This document shows, piece after piece, positions 10,590-20,640 of a DNA stretch of 64,000 nucleotides (the stretch's first letter is position 1; every line of letters begins with the position of its first letter). Position numbers and translations under genes: made by a program. The notes under the pieces were generated by a model. The model was not told the origin of the DNA, did no database searches, and was given only the letters and a program-made list of their open reading frames with translations. The DNA comes from Rickettsia canadensis str. McKiel (lineage in GTDB: Bacteria; Pseudomonadota; Alphaproteobacteria; Rickettsiales; Rickettsiaceae): assembly GCF_000014345.1 (NCBI RefSeq), contig NC_009879.1, positions 635,501 to 699,500 on the forward strand, given 5' to 3'.

Positions 10590-11165
10590 TGTCATCTAAG
10601 AGATGAAAGTTTGTCTATAGCGACTAGAAGTCGCTGAATCAAGCTAAAGCTTATTCCAGTCTTATATTAGTAGTCATTACTGGTTCATGAGCATCAGTAT
10701 GTCTATTAATATATTCATTAATCATGTCATCAGTCACATTACCACTAGTCGCACTAAAGTATCCTCTTACCACCCATAAATGTCTACCCCAATACTTTTT
10801 TCTTAATATTGGAAATTCTTCTTGTATTTTTTTTTGATGATCTCCCTTTGGCTTTTTGCACAAATTCACTCACTTTAATATGAGGTGGTATATTGGCAAA
10901 TATATGTATATGATCGCTTGATATTACTCCATTTTCTATTTTAACATTGAGTTCTTCTACAACTACTGCAATAATTTCTCTCACTCGCTTTTTGATGTCA
11001 TAGGTTAATACCTTGTATCGATATTTTGTAATCCACACTATATGTGATATCGATGATAGTAAACGGTGCGTGATTTGTTGCTATATTGAGTCATGGGGCT
11101 TATGATGCTAACGCATCATGGCTCAACATGGCAAGCTAAAGCTTTCGCATCTGGAAGATGGAGGT
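10590..11165 (-). mobile_element. IS200/IS605-family insertion remnant
   Basis: A tnpA-only element inside the vWA pseudogene. Both ends carry short perfect hairpins, as expected for ends recognised by HUH transposases: AGCGACT-aga-AGTCGCT at 10619-10635 near the 3' end of tnpA, and ATGATGC-taac-GCATCAT at 11102-11119 near its 5' end. Each is accompanied by AAGCTAAAGCTT (10641-10652 and 11133-11144). There are no terminal inverted repeats, which is normal for this family. The exact ends are estimated. Confidence 0.75.
10651..11038 (-). pseudogene. tnpA: IS200-type transposase TnpA, frameshifted
   Basis: Y1 HUH transposase in two overlapping frames. The first (10784-11038) has VWITKYRYKVL and the metal-binding HIHIF motif with flanking SSDHIHIFANIPP. 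The second (10651-10869) carries WGRHLWVVRGYFSATSG and the C-terminal helix DMINEYINRH, whose tyrosine is the likely catalytic residue. The frames join at a run of nine A on the coding strand (10827-10835 on the plus strand), so one missing or extra base explains the break; slippage on the run could in principle restore the product. The open frame begins at a GTG inside the usual N-terminus; the earlier codons still read SSISHIV, so the real start is upstream or lost. Confidence 0.8.
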
Positions 11166-11883
11166 TTTAACCACCAAAGAGACTATAAAATTAGCAATAA
11201 TAAATTCATCTTTTAAGCTATAAGTGATAATAGGTGGTTTACCGTCAACTTTATAAACCTGTATAGCTTGCATTACTGCACCGTTATTTAGAGTAAAAGT
11301 TAAGCTATTGCTGTATGAGAAGTAATGTGAGATATTAACTTAGAAAATTCAGTAGGTCGATAAGTATAATCTGTAGCCAGTGTTGCTTAGCCTGTTAAAA
11401 TTTTTGATAATTTATTTGCATCTCTTATAACGACTTGTAATTTCTCAAGTTTGGATTCATCCATTTTATACTTTATAAGAGTTGAATCTCAGCCGTTAAT
11501 AATGCTTTACTAAATTCAGCTTCTAATTTTATTGTTTCTAAAATTTTAGACAAACCATGCTCTGTTATAAGGTCACCATCTACTAGCTTATTAAAATAAC
11601 TCACCTGTTTCTATATCTGAATATATAGTGCAGAGATTCTGCTATATCCTTTCTATTATCTTTAAACAAAGCAGTATCACATACTACTTTAATTCATCAT
11701 GGGATGCTAATAATTGTAGGAAAATGCTCCAATTCTTTAGAAGTTTTGTTTTAAAAATAACTTTATTATTAGTAACTCCTACCTCTGCTCCTAGCTTTTA
11801 AAAAAATTTCCCATTTTTTCTGATGGGCCTAGAAAAGGTGTGGTTACATGACTTGAAAAAAGCACTAGATGAAATATAGAAAA

Positions 11884-12816
11884 CTAATTATTTAAAAATT
11901 TTTCAGCCTCAAGAGCTGCCATACAACCACTACCTGCAGCAGTTACTGCTTGTCTATAAATTTTATCCTGAACGTCACCAGCAGCGAAAACGCCTTCGAC
12001 GCTAGTTTTAGTCGTACCTGGCTTCGTTATGATATAATTATCGTAATCCATTGCAATTTGTCCGGTAAATAAGCTTGTATTCGGTGCATGCCCGATAGCT
12101 ACAAATACACCGCTACAATTCACTAAACTAATCTCTTTAGTGTGAACATTTTGAATTTTAACTCCGGTAACGGATTTTGGTTTATTATCACCAACAATCT
12201 CATCTACTACATGATCCCAAATTACCGATATTTTAGGATTTTTAAATAATCGAGCCTGTAATATTTTCTCAGCTCTAAAACTATCTCTTCTATGCACTAT
12301 AGTAACTTTGTTAGCATGATTGGTTAAGTATAAAGCTTCTTCTACTGCACTATTACCTCCCCCTACTACAACTATTTCTTGATTCTTAAAAAAGAAACCA
12401 TCACAAGTAGCACATGCTGAAACACCAAAACCGCGAAATTCCTGCTCTGAAGCTATACCAAGCCATTTTGCTTCCGCACCGGTACAAATGATTATACTTT
12501 CTGCTTTATACTCATGTCCGGCTCCAGTCAATACTTTAAAAGGTCTTTTTGATAAATCCACCTTTTCTACGTAATCACTAACAATTTCCGTACCAACATT
12601 TTTAGCCTGCATATACATCTGCTCCATAAGCCAAGGTCCTTGCACCGTTTCCGCAAACCCAGGATAATTTTCAACATCGGTGGTAATTGTAAGCTGCCCA
12701 CCAGGCTGCATACCATTGATTAATATTGGTTTTAAAGCAGCTCGAGCCGTATAAATAGCGGCACTTAAACCTGCAGGACCTGAACCAATTATTAGTACTT
12801 TGGCAGTAATGTGCAT
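11884..12816 (-). CDS. trxB: Thioredoxin reductase
   Basis: NADPH-dependent flavoprotein of 310 residues that reduces thioredoxin in the cytosol. The FAD-binding GSGPAGLSAA is at residues 11-20, the redox-active CATC at 135-138, the NADPH-binding GGGNSAVEEAL follows, and the C-terminal FAD motif GVFAAGDVQDKIYRQ is present. The length is normal for the family. It lies 15 bases downstream of the hydrolase gene on the same strand, so the two are probably cotranscribed. In an intracellular pathogen it serves ribonucleotide reductase and oxidative-stress defence. Confidence 0.97.
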   Translation of the reverse strand: MHITAKVLIIGSGPAGLSAAIYTARAALKPILINGMQPGGQLTITTDVENYPGFAETVQGPWLMEQMYMQAKNVGTEIVSDYVEKVDLSKRPFKVLTGAGHEYKAESIIICTGAEAKWLGIASEQEFRGFGVSACATCDGFFFKNQEIVVVGGGNSAVEEALYLTNHANKVTIVHRRDSFRAEKILQARLFKNPKISVIWDHVVDEIVGDNKPKSVTGVKIQNVHTKEISLVNCSGVFVAIGHAPNTSLFTGQIAMDYDNYIITKPGTTKTSVEGVFAAGDVQDKIYRQAVTAAGSGCMAALEAEKFLNN

Positions 12817-12831
12817 AATTATATTTATCTA

Positions 12832-13719
12832 TTAGTTTTCTTTTTTGTTTTCTAATTGCTCTAACCAAGATTTAACATAGTTAATTTCTTCAGGGTTCAT
12901 TAGAGACGGTGTATGACCTGCGTATTTTATCTCATACAGATCAAACACTTTTGTTTCCTTCATTTTTTTAACGGTAGATTTTGTTAAAATTTGAGATTTC
13001 ATCCCATGAATTACTAATGTTTTACATTTTATTTTATTCCATACTGACCATAACTTAACATCTTCTTGGTTACCGGCATTGTTGATTCCTTTTATTATAG
13101 CAGGATCATAATTCATTTTATATTTTCCACCAAATGTAGAAATAACACTATATTTTGTTAAATAATCCCAATCTTCTTCGTCTTTGATACCTGATTGTGC
13201 ATAAATAAGCTTTAGATGTTCTTTGGCACCAGCCAAATCATCTAAGATAATCGTTTTTTTAGCATAATCTCTAATTTTAATTAAAGGAGCAGCATCGATA
13301 AATGCTCCTATATCATTTAATATTAAGGCTTTAAAAAAATTTTTATATTTACTGGCAAGTAACATACCTATAATACCACCCATTGAAGTACCAAGCCAAA
13401 TAGTTTTTTTAATATTTAGTCTTCTAAAAAAGAATAACGTATCTTTAATATAGGTAGTATAATTATAATGATTAGCTTTTTTAAAATTTTCGCTATCACT
13501 ACGACCAGGATAATTTATTGAAATTACTCTATAATTTTGACTCAATGCTTTAGCTATTTTATCAAAATCATGAGCATTTCTAGTTAAGCCGTGAGCACAT
13601 ACTATTATATTTTTATTTTTAGGATCACCGAATTCCACATAAGAAATTTTGTGTTTCGGTATATATTGAAGAGGTAATAAATTAATATATGGACCAATTG
13701 TTATTGAATTAATTTTCAT
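12832..13719 (-). CDS. Alpha/beta-fold hydrolase
   Basis: 295-residue alpha/beta hydrolase. The oxyanion region is CAHGLTRNAHDF, the nucleophile elbow is GTSMGG with Ser112, and the C-terminal histidine is H269 in YAGHTPSL. In related esterases and hydrolases the acid usually sits in a motif like SDLL after the sixth strand; here the corresponding segment reads GMKSQILT with Gln243, so the acid may come from elsewhere or activity may be altered. There is no signal peptide, so it is cytosolic. The substrate is unknown. It is upstream of and close to trxB. Confidence 0.87.
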   Translation of the reverse strand: MKINSITIGPYINLLPLQYIPKHKISYVEFGDPKNKNIIVCAHGLTRNAHDFDKIAKALSQNYRVISINYPGRSDSENFKKANHYNYTTYIKDTLFFFRRLNIKKTIWLGTSMGGIIGMLLASKYKNFFKALILNDIGAFIDAAPLIKIRDYAKKTIILDDLAGAKEHLKLIYAQSGIKDEEDWDYLTKYSVISTFGGKYKMNYDPAIIKGINNAGNQEDVKLWSVWNKIKCKTLVIHGMKSQILTKSTVKKMKETKVFDLYEIKYAGHTPSLMNPEEINYVKSWLEQLENKKEN

Positions 13720-13776
13720 ATGAACCTATTAATACCAATTTAGAATAAGTTTGAAAAAATCATTGTCATCATGTTA

Positions 13777-14706
13777 TTAATTTAAATTACTTAAAAATAT
13801 ACTGACCATAGTCGGCGTATATATAACTACAAAAAGCAAAGATAAAAACACAGTAGCAGCAACTTTCTCAGGATAAAATTTCTGTAAATTCGCTATAACT
13901 ATAGTATTTGCAGCAAGCGGTGCAGTAGAAAGTAGCTTTAAGGCATTATAGTAATCATTGTTATACCATTTTGTTACAAAATGATCAAACATGATAAATA
14001 ACCCTACACCCAAAGGATAGAATAAAAATTTAGCAGCAAAAGTAGCAAGAGTAAATTTTATATCAACTTCAAATTTTTGCAGAGACGAAAGAGCAAGACC
14101 CACCATAACCATACCGAGTATTGAAAAAGAGCCTTTCATATTATATATAAAATCATCTAAAAAATCTGGTAAAGTAAAACCGCAAAAACTAAACAAACAT
14201 CCTAAGAAAAAAGCATTTAAAATTGGTAGTTTTACTACTTTTAACATACTATCAGTAGTATCAGCAAAACTTCTCATACAAATATAAAAACCGACGGAAC
14301 ATTCATAAATGTTAACTCCTATAACAGCCATCATGTAAATACTTAAAGTATAATCATCAAAAAGTGCCGCAGCTATAGGTAGCATAAAATACCCACCATT
14401 TGCCGTACCTGCAGATAAAGCTATAATATTACGTGTATGATCCTGCCAAAATTTACCAAAAAAATAATAAGAAAATAGTGATAAGAGTGTTGCAATTACA
14501 AATGTTACAACCGTAACACTTAATGCCGAAAGTGTTAAGGTTGTACTAGCAGGTATAGTAAAAAATACTATAGGCGATATAAAATAGAACAGTAACGAAG
14601 AGATACTATCTCTTTCAACATTTGAATATTTACCTGCTAAAAATCCTATTACTACACTTAATAATACCGAAACGGTTTTTAAAAAAACTATACTAAATAT
14701 TATCAT
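13777..14706 (-). CDS. AEC-family permease
   Basis: 309-residue integral membrane protein of the auxin efflux carrier (AEC) family, with about ten hydrophobic segments spread over its whole length. Family-like features are the N-terminal FLAGKYSNVERDSISSLLFY, a central glycine-rich ALSAGTANGGYFMLPIA, and the C-terminal TAPLAANTIVIA. In bacteria these secondary carriers transport small organic acids or similar anions; the substrate here cannot be read. It stands alone, with a divergent or decayed region upstream. Confidence 0.87.
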   Translation of the reverse strand: MIIFSIVFLKTVSVLLSVVIGFLAGKYSNVERDSISSLLFYFISPIVFFTIPASTTLTLSALSVTVVTFVIATLLSLFSYYFFGKFWQDHTRNIIALSAGTANGGYFMLPIAAALFDDYTLSIYMMAVIGVNIYECSVGFYICMRSFADTTDSMLKVVKLPILNAFFLGCLFSFCGFTLPDFLDDFIYNMKGSFSILGMVMVGLALSSLQKFEVDIKFTLATFAAKFLFYPLGVGLFIMFDHFVTKWYNNDYYNALKLLSTAPLAANTIVIANLQKFYPEKVAATVFLSLLFVVIYTPTMVSIFLSNLN

Positions 14707-14913
14707 GTAATGAGCTAAAGATATAATTACTTATAATACATGAGATTTTATTTTTTTCACTAGATTTTATAAAGATTTTTATTTCATCTTCATTAACTTT
14801 AAATTACAATATCAAAAAATTATATTATTTAGAGCTTCGAATTTAATATAATTATTTATGCAAAATATATTATCCTTATTATATTTTGATGCTTAAATTC
14901 CTATTCTAATCCT

Positions 14914-15154
14914 ATGCTGCGTGATCTTGAATTAAATAAAACTACCAATATAGATCTAACAAAAAAATACAAAATTATCATTCTTATCAGTTGCTACTTT
15001 CAAGAATGGTGATTGTGTAGTAATGCTTGACTCTTCTGAATTAAATCCTGAAACGGAACTCGTATATATAACGCACAGTTTCTATAAAGACTTTTTAAAT
15101 AAGCTAGATAAAGAAGAAAAACTAGAGCAAGAGCAGATTAAGAGATTATTGTAG
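14914..15154 (+). pseudogene. Short frameshifted hypothetical gene
   Basis: ATG at 14914 opens MLRDLELNKTTNIDLTKKY. A one-frame change near 14980 leads into VATFKNGDCVVMLDSSELNPETELVY and ends LEQEQIKRLL at the stop 15152-15154. About 80 residues in total, acidic to neutral, with no family recognised. The bases 14707-14913 hold only AT-rich sequence in which I see nothing. Confidence 0.4.
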
Positions 15155-15160
15155 TACTTT

Positions 15161-15240
15161 TCATACCATAGCTTGACCACGATATCAAAATCGTTTTAGC
15201 ATTTTTAATTGGATCACGGGATCCAAGTCGCTGGATGACA
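15161..15240. repeat. Palindromic repeat family A
   Basis: TCATACCATAGCTTGACCACG arm, AT-rich centre, and GGATCACGGGATCCAAGTCG with GGATGACA at the far end. It sits between two pseudogenes. Confidence 0.7.
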
Positions 15241-15309
15241 ATCAAAACACCCCTCCATGCCAACACCTATGTATGAATAACACACAAGCAAATTTGGAAA
15301 TTATAGGCA

Positions 15310-16218
15310 CTTGTAAATTATATTTTTTATCAAATCTAAAACCGATTTTAATTCTTCTTTGCCCTCTAATAGTTTTTGATATTCCTGTAAAAACTTATTT
15401 TTATCACTACTAATTCGAAGCTCATAACCGAATTTTGTATTACGTAAATCTAAAGAGAACAGGTAAGTACTAAATCGCCTACTATTCCTGCTTCTAATAA
15501 TATATCTAGCACCTCCTGCATACCGCCTAAAGTTTTAGATAAAATTGTATTTTTTTAAAGGCAGATAGTATAAGTGTTGCTCTTGCATTTTCGCCCTACT
15601 TTTTTGCTAAATCAATCCTGCTTTTAATAGCAAAGATATTTTTCAATGTTCCTACCACCCACCTGCAATGTCACAATATCACTTGTCACATTAGTAGTAA
15701 AAATTTTTGAACCTAGATTATTGGCTATTTTATTTGCTACATCTATATCTAAACTTGCAATGCTTGCTGAAGCCGGTAAATTTTTAGCAAGTTCCTTTGC
15801 AAGATTAAGACTGGATAGAAATGCTATAGCAGTTATACGGTAATAGGGTTTTATCGAAAAATAATTTATTAGAATTACGGGCAAAAATTTTTGTTGCGAT
15901 TAGAAGAGTATTGTCTGAGAAATGCAGTGAGTTTTTAATAATTTTATTGAATCATTGAAAGCATAAAACGGTGCTGCAATAATAATCAGTTCAACATCCT
16001 TAATTATATCTCAGTTTGTAGAGTATGCCTGTAAATGAGAAGGTAGTGTATACTATAATATCCCCTAAATATTTTACGTTAGTTTTATTATGTAAAATTT
16101 CTTTACTATTTTTTACGTAAAAATAAAGTAAGATTATTATAGCTTCGTACTGTTAAGAAGTTAGGCTAGTACCAAAACTCCCTCCTCCGTAAACCGCGAT
16201 ATTTTTAAATTTACTCAC
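15310..16218 (-). pseudogene. gpsA: Glycerol-3-phosphate dehydrogenase [NAD(P)+] pseudogene
   Basis: It starts at GTG 16216-16218, which overlaps the RNase J stop codon, and reads SKFKNIAVYGGGSFGTSL (the NAD-binding glycine motif) before a stop. Later pieces are ELIIIAAPFYAFND, SLNLAKELAKNLPASASIA, TNVTSDIVTLQVGG (the D/E-x-x-G region before the catalytic Lys), GIVGDLVLTC followed by RNTKFG, and a C-terminal helix. Order and motifs fit GpsA, which makes sn-glycerol-3-phosphate from dihydroxyacetone phosphate for phospholipids. Several stops and frameshifts show it is inactive, so glycerol-3-phosphate must come from elsewhere, most plausibly the host. The 3' end is estimated. Confidence 0.88.
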
Positions 16219-17896
16219 TTATAACTTTCTCGATATTTACTATTATAACAGGTGATTTATTGATTTCTTGTTTTAAGGTTTTACGGATTGTCCCTTTTAT
16301 TGCTTCAATCACTTGCTCATCTGATAATAGTTTTTTAGCTTGTTTATTTTGAATAGTAACAAGCTCTTTAATATCGTTTTTAATTAGATTAACTAACGCA
16401 ACATCCTCCTTTGGATCAAGCAGTCCAGGCATAGAAACCATTGGATTTGCAGCAAGCAAACCTTTTTTATTGATTACCACCGATGCTATCACGATACCTG
16501 ACTCACTCATGCGTCTCCTCGCTTTAAAAATCGGAGATTCTACAGGAATTAAATAATTACCGTCTACAGCTAAATAACCACTTTCAACCTTTGAAATTAC
16601 TTTTGCATTATTATGTTCAAGCAATACTACACTACCATTTTCAACCTCTACTACCTGTTTTATGCTGTTTTTCTTAGCAAGCTTAACATGTTCATGAATA
16701 TGCATAGGCTCGCCGTGAACAGGAATACAAATATTTGGTCTAATTAAAGAATACATTTTTTTTAGTTCATCAATCGATGGATGTCCTGACACATGGACAA
16801 AATGGTCTCGCTCAGTAATAACTTCTACACCGGCTTTAACAAATATATTAAATAATCTAAATATTTTCTTTTCATTGCCGGGAATAATTTTTGAAGAAAA
16901 AATCATTGTATCTTTAGGAGCAAGCTTTATAGATGGGTGAGAATTACTAGCCAGTTTTGCGGTTGCAGCCATAGTCTCACCTTGACAACCGGTAGCAATT
17001 ACTAATAATTCTTCTCTTCTAAATCTGCTAATCTCACGTTCACTAATTAGAGGAGTAATATCTTTAAAATAGCCACTTTCTTGAGCAGCACGCATCATAC
17101 GATACAAACTTCTACCAGTTAAGACTACTTTTCTACCCGCAAGCCCTGCGGCATGAATTATTGTATCAAGTCGTGCTAAATTGGATGCAAATGTTGAAAC
17201 TACTACCATTTGAGGGCAACAGGCTATGATATCTACTAAACTTTTTCTAACATCACCTTCAGAGCCTGAGCTTCCCTTATTAAACACGTTAGTTGAATCA
17301 CAAACAAGTGCAAGAACCCCTTCATCTCCATAAGATTTTAAAAGTTTCTCATCGGCTTTTTTACCAAGTATCGGATCGTTATCAAATTTCCAATCTCCCG
17401 TATGTAAAATATTACCAGCCTTCGTACGAATCATAATTGCTTGCATTTCAGGAGCCGAGTGAGTCAGTGGTACCATTTCTAAGGAAAAAGGATCTAGATT
17501 TATTTTACTACCCGGTTTTACTTCATGAATTTTTATATTTGTAGCAAAATCATATTCATTTAAACGAATTTTTAAAAAGTTTGCCGTAAAAGTAGTAGTA
17601 TAAATAGGACATTTAAGGCTATTCCATAAATATTGAACACCGCCTAAATGATCTTCATGAGCATGAGTTAAAATCAGACCTACTATATCTTTTTTATATT
17701 TTTCAATAAAGCTACTATCGGCAATTATCATATCAACACCTGGCAAATAATCATCAGCAAAACCGCTACCGCAATCAATCATGAGCCATTTCCCTTTATA
17801 ATGATAAAAATTAAGATTCATACCTATTTCATTAGATCCTCCTAGCGGCACAAATAATAAATCGTTTTTATGGTTTTTCATGTTGAATGATGACAT
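16211..17896 (-). CDS. rnj: Ribonuclease J
   Basis: 561-residue metallo-beta-lactamase/beta-CASP ribonuclease with 5'-3' exonuclease and endonuclease activity on RNA, acting in mRNA turnover and rRNA maturation. The zinc motif HAHEDHLGG has H78, H80, D82 and H83; GDWKFD, the beta-CASP domain with STFASNLARL, and VHVSGHPS follow, and the C-terminal domain is present. The start is ATG 17896. Its stop overlaps the GTG start of the gpsA pseudogene, so the two were once translationally coupled. Confidence 0.95.
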   Translation of the reverse strand: MSSFNMKNHKNDLLFVPLGGSNEIGMNLNFYHYKGKWLMIDCGSGFADDYLPGVDMIIADSSFIEKYKKDIVGLILTHAHEDHLGGVQYLWNSLKCPIYTTTFTANFLKIRLNEYDFATNIKIHEVKPGSKINLDPFSLEMVPLTHSAPEMQAIMIRTKAGNILHTGDWKFDNDPILGKKADEKLLKSYGDEGVLALVCDSTNVFNKGSSGSEGDVRKSLVDIIACCPQMVVVSTFASNLARLDTIIHAAGLAGRKVVLTGRSLYRMMRAAQESGYFKDITPLISEREISRFRREELLVIATGCQGETMAATAKLASNSHPSIKLAPKDTMIFSSKIIPGNEKKIFRLFNIFVKAGVEVITERDHFVHVSGHPSIDELKKMYSLIRPNICIPVHGEPMHIHEHVKLAKKNSIKQVVEVENGSVVLLEHNNAKVISKVESGYLAVDGNYLIPVESPIFKARRRMSESGIVIASVVINKKGLLAANPMVSMPGLLDPKEDVALVNLIKNDIKELVTIQNKQAKKLLSDEQVIEAIKGTIRKTLKQEINKSPVIIVNIEKVISE

Positions 17897-17981
17897 AATT
17901 TAACTTAATATTTATTTTATTACTTTATTCTTATAACTTATTATTAGTTAAGCGTCCATTATTAAAAAAGAAATTCATGTA

Positions 17982-18749
17982 ATGAATATAAATAAAATAG
18001 CATTGATTTATAATAAAGATTATAAATCTTTAGCAATTATAGAAGAAATAAAAAAACTATATAATTATTGTGAGGTAGAGGAAGCAGAAGTAATTATAGT
18101 AATAGGAGGCGATGGAGCATTACTACATAATATTCACTGCTATATGCATCTTAACATCCCTTTTTATGGAGTTAATTTAGGAAGCCTCGGCTTTTTAATG
18201 AATACTTTAGATACTAAGAATTTATTACAAAATATACATGACAGTACGGTTACTATACTAAATCCTCTTCTTATGCAAGCCAAAGATACGAGCGGTCAAA
18301 TATATACGGCACTTGCTATCAATGAAGTATCGATATTTCGTAAAACTAATCAAGCTGCGAAATTTAGAATAGACGTAAACGGGATAGAGAGGATGAGTGA
18401 ATTAGTAGCAGATGGAGCTTTAGTTGCAACACCTGCAGGAAGCAGCGCTTATAATTTATCTGCAGGCGGTCCTATTTTACCACTTGAATCAAACATGTTA
18501 TGCCTAACACCTATCTGTGCGTTTAGACCACGTAGATGGCATGGTGCTTTACTGCTTTCATCTGCTACGATTAAATTTGAAATATTTAATACAACCAAAA
18601 GACCGGTCAATGCTACTGCCGACTTTCAGGAGTTTAATAATATCATACAGGTTACTGTTAGCTCTACTAAAGACAAACCTATCAAATTGCTCTTTAATAA
18701 AAATCATACGTTGGAAGATCGAATTATTAAAGAGCAATTTGGCGGGTAA
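17982..18749 (+). CDS. nadK: NAD kinase
   Basis: 255-residue ATP-NAD kinase that makes NADP in the cytosol. The GGDG motif is at residues 42-45 (catalytic Asp44), the NEVSIFR block follows, and the glycine-rich NAD site reads DGALVATPAGSSAYNLSAGGPIL. The C-terminal domain is complete. It is divergent from rnj with an 85-base gap. The length is slightly below most proteobacterial enzymes but typical for this lineage, as far as I can judge. Confidence 0.95.
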   Translation: MNINKIALIYNKDYKSLAIIEEIKKLYNYCEVEEAEVIIVIGGDGALLHNIHCYMHLNIPFYGVNLGSLGFLMNTLDTKNLLQNIHDSTVTILNPLLMQAKDTSGQIYTALAINEVSIFRKTNQAAKFRIDVNGIERMSELVADGALVATPAGSSAYNLSAGGPILPLESNMLCLTPICAFRPRRWHGALLLSSATIKFEIFNTTKRPVNATADFQEFNNIIQVTVSSTKDKPIKLLFNKNHTLEDRIIKEQFGG

Positions 18750-18823
18750 TTACTAAAGAAATATTAATAATTTTTTGATTAAGAATTAAAGCTAATGTAT
18801 TACGCTTATAACTAGGTATTATA

Positions 18824-20640
18824 AATGAAAGCAAAAAAGTCCTCTATTAACTTTTCTAAGAATAATCATATTCTATGATTATCGCTTGAAACTCACAATA
18901 TTACATTAAATACAGCTATAGAATAGTACTAAGCAATAGTGAAAGATTTTAAGATAAAAAAAGATTTTTTAAGAACTATTGTGAAGAAATAAAAAACTCA
19001 AAATTAGCTTGAGAATTTGCGAATTTTTAGCAATTAAGAGTTATTTAAAAATTAGTGAATATAATTCTTTAATTAATAAAAATTCTAAAGTAGAAATATT
19101 TTTTGAATACAAACCTAGCTCTAATTCTTCTCACCCCTATTGCTAAGATTATTAATAAATTTATCGCTAAGGAAAATATTTTTAGTTTAGCTGTAGTAGA
19201 AAAGAATATTTTCTTAATGGAAGAAGTAGATAAAGATATACTTAAATCAGCACCTATAGTTTTAAATTTACTAAAAACTCAAGGACAATGATATCAAAAA
19301 TATCTGAATATTATTCCAGAAATTATACTATTTGTAAAACCTAAATTTCAACCTGATATTATTAAACAGTGAGCAGCAACAGGAAAATAAAGGTATCTAA
19401 TTTTGCTACTATAATCTATTAGTAACATATATACAGGACAATTGTAATTAGCAGAAGAATAATTATTATGCATTTTAAAGCATCGACTAAACGATAGCGA
19501 TTCGATCTATAGTTTATTAAAATTTATTTACTTAATGAAAAGTTAACAGAAGTAAAAAATTTAATAAAAAATGCTCCTAAAGATATAAAAACTTTGACAG
19601 AAATGAGTTTTAATTTAGCTGAAATTTCTGAATCTAAATTAAATCTAATGAACCAAGATAATTTATCTAAGGATAGTAGAGAACAGTTTGGATGTTTTCA
19701 ATATATTGCTAAATACAATAAATATTCTGCTTCTGAGAAAATTTTGAATGAAGAAAACCTAAAGTATGAGTTAATCGAAATTAGTGACTATATTGGTGGT
19801 TCTATAATTATTACCTACAACAGCATTATATAAAATTAGCTAAACAATTTATAAAAATCTCTTTCAGGCAATAGCATTTTTATTAAATCCTGAAGGATAT
19901 ATTAATCTAATTTATATAGAAGCTCTTGTTAGCAACCTTACTTGTTCACAAGCAAAATCTATAAAAGCAATTAATAAGATTATCACTTATTTAATTGCAA
20001 TTTAGAAATACGGCTTAGCTTTAAACAAAGTTGAGGAAATTTTACAATATGAAATAAAAATCAGGAAGCCATTGAGCATGGATTAGTAGCCGCTAGGTTA
20101 GCTTAGCTAAGAAAAGATACAGAAATATACTGGACTTGTTCAGTATCTGAAGCAATATCTACAGATACTCAAGAAGAATTAATGCAGTATGAAGATACTA
20201 AAGAAATGCATAAATATTATCAATCAATATAACATGTACATTTAATACAACAAATTATTCCTAGTTATAGCAGTTGGGAAATTACAATTAATAATATTAC
20301 TTCTTTAGGTAAATATAAAGGACTTGAATGCTACAGAAGAATTGGTGAAAAATTACAAAAAAATTAGATAAGAATCAATGTAATAGATTTGTGAATACCT
20401 TAAAGAAAGGTCTAATATATAGACAACAAGGTGATAACGGCGTTAAATTTATCGGTAAAAAAGCAGTTGAAATTAAAATTGACGGTAACCAGCGTTTATT
20501 CAAAAATATATTACATTCAAACGAGTGAATTACTGATAAATTTTGATTATCAAGGGAATCATAATAATGTAATAAAATTAAGATTTGCTATAACTTTAAT
20601 AAAATTGTTAATACTTATTCAAAAGGTTGGCGTAGGTTAA
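18824..20640 (+). pseudogene. Heavily degraded long gene of unknown function
   Basis: About 1.8 kb with coding character shared out among all three plus frames. ATG 18824 opens MKAKKSSINFSKNNHIL, then a stop. Further open pieces lie at 19103-19291, 19594-19833 (SFNLAEISESKLNLMNQDN), around 20160-20330 (YQSI, then SWEITINNITSLGKYKGLE), and 20366-20527, which ends in a compact basic segment (LKKGLIYRQQGDNGVKFIGK, then IKIDGNQRLF). I do not recognise the family. The original product was perhaps 550-600 residues, mostly helical with a small basic C-terminal domain. It is certainly not expressed as one protein. Confidence 0.55.

Larger units (their letters stand above)
9946..11814 (-). pseudogene. 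Von Willebrand A-domain protein pseudogene, split by an IS
   Basis: Minus-strand remains of one large gene starting near ATG 11814 (MGNFFKKLGAEVGVTNNK). Recognisable pieces in changing frames are LITEHGLSKILETIKLEAEF, QAIQVYKVDGKPPIITYSL, then after the insertion LYGTVTDALELLQ, an IVVFTDGKM strand, and AITVIQNPQFNMYVLGFGE. The FTDGK strand and the TRLYGTVTDAL helix are typical of a vWA domain; the MIDAS Asp-x-Ser-x-Ser motif is not visible. The C-terminal part ends near 9946. Many stops and frameshifts show it is dead. An IS200-like element lies inside it (about 10590-11165). The original role is unknown; vWA domains mediate metal-dependent protein binding. Confidence 0.7.
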
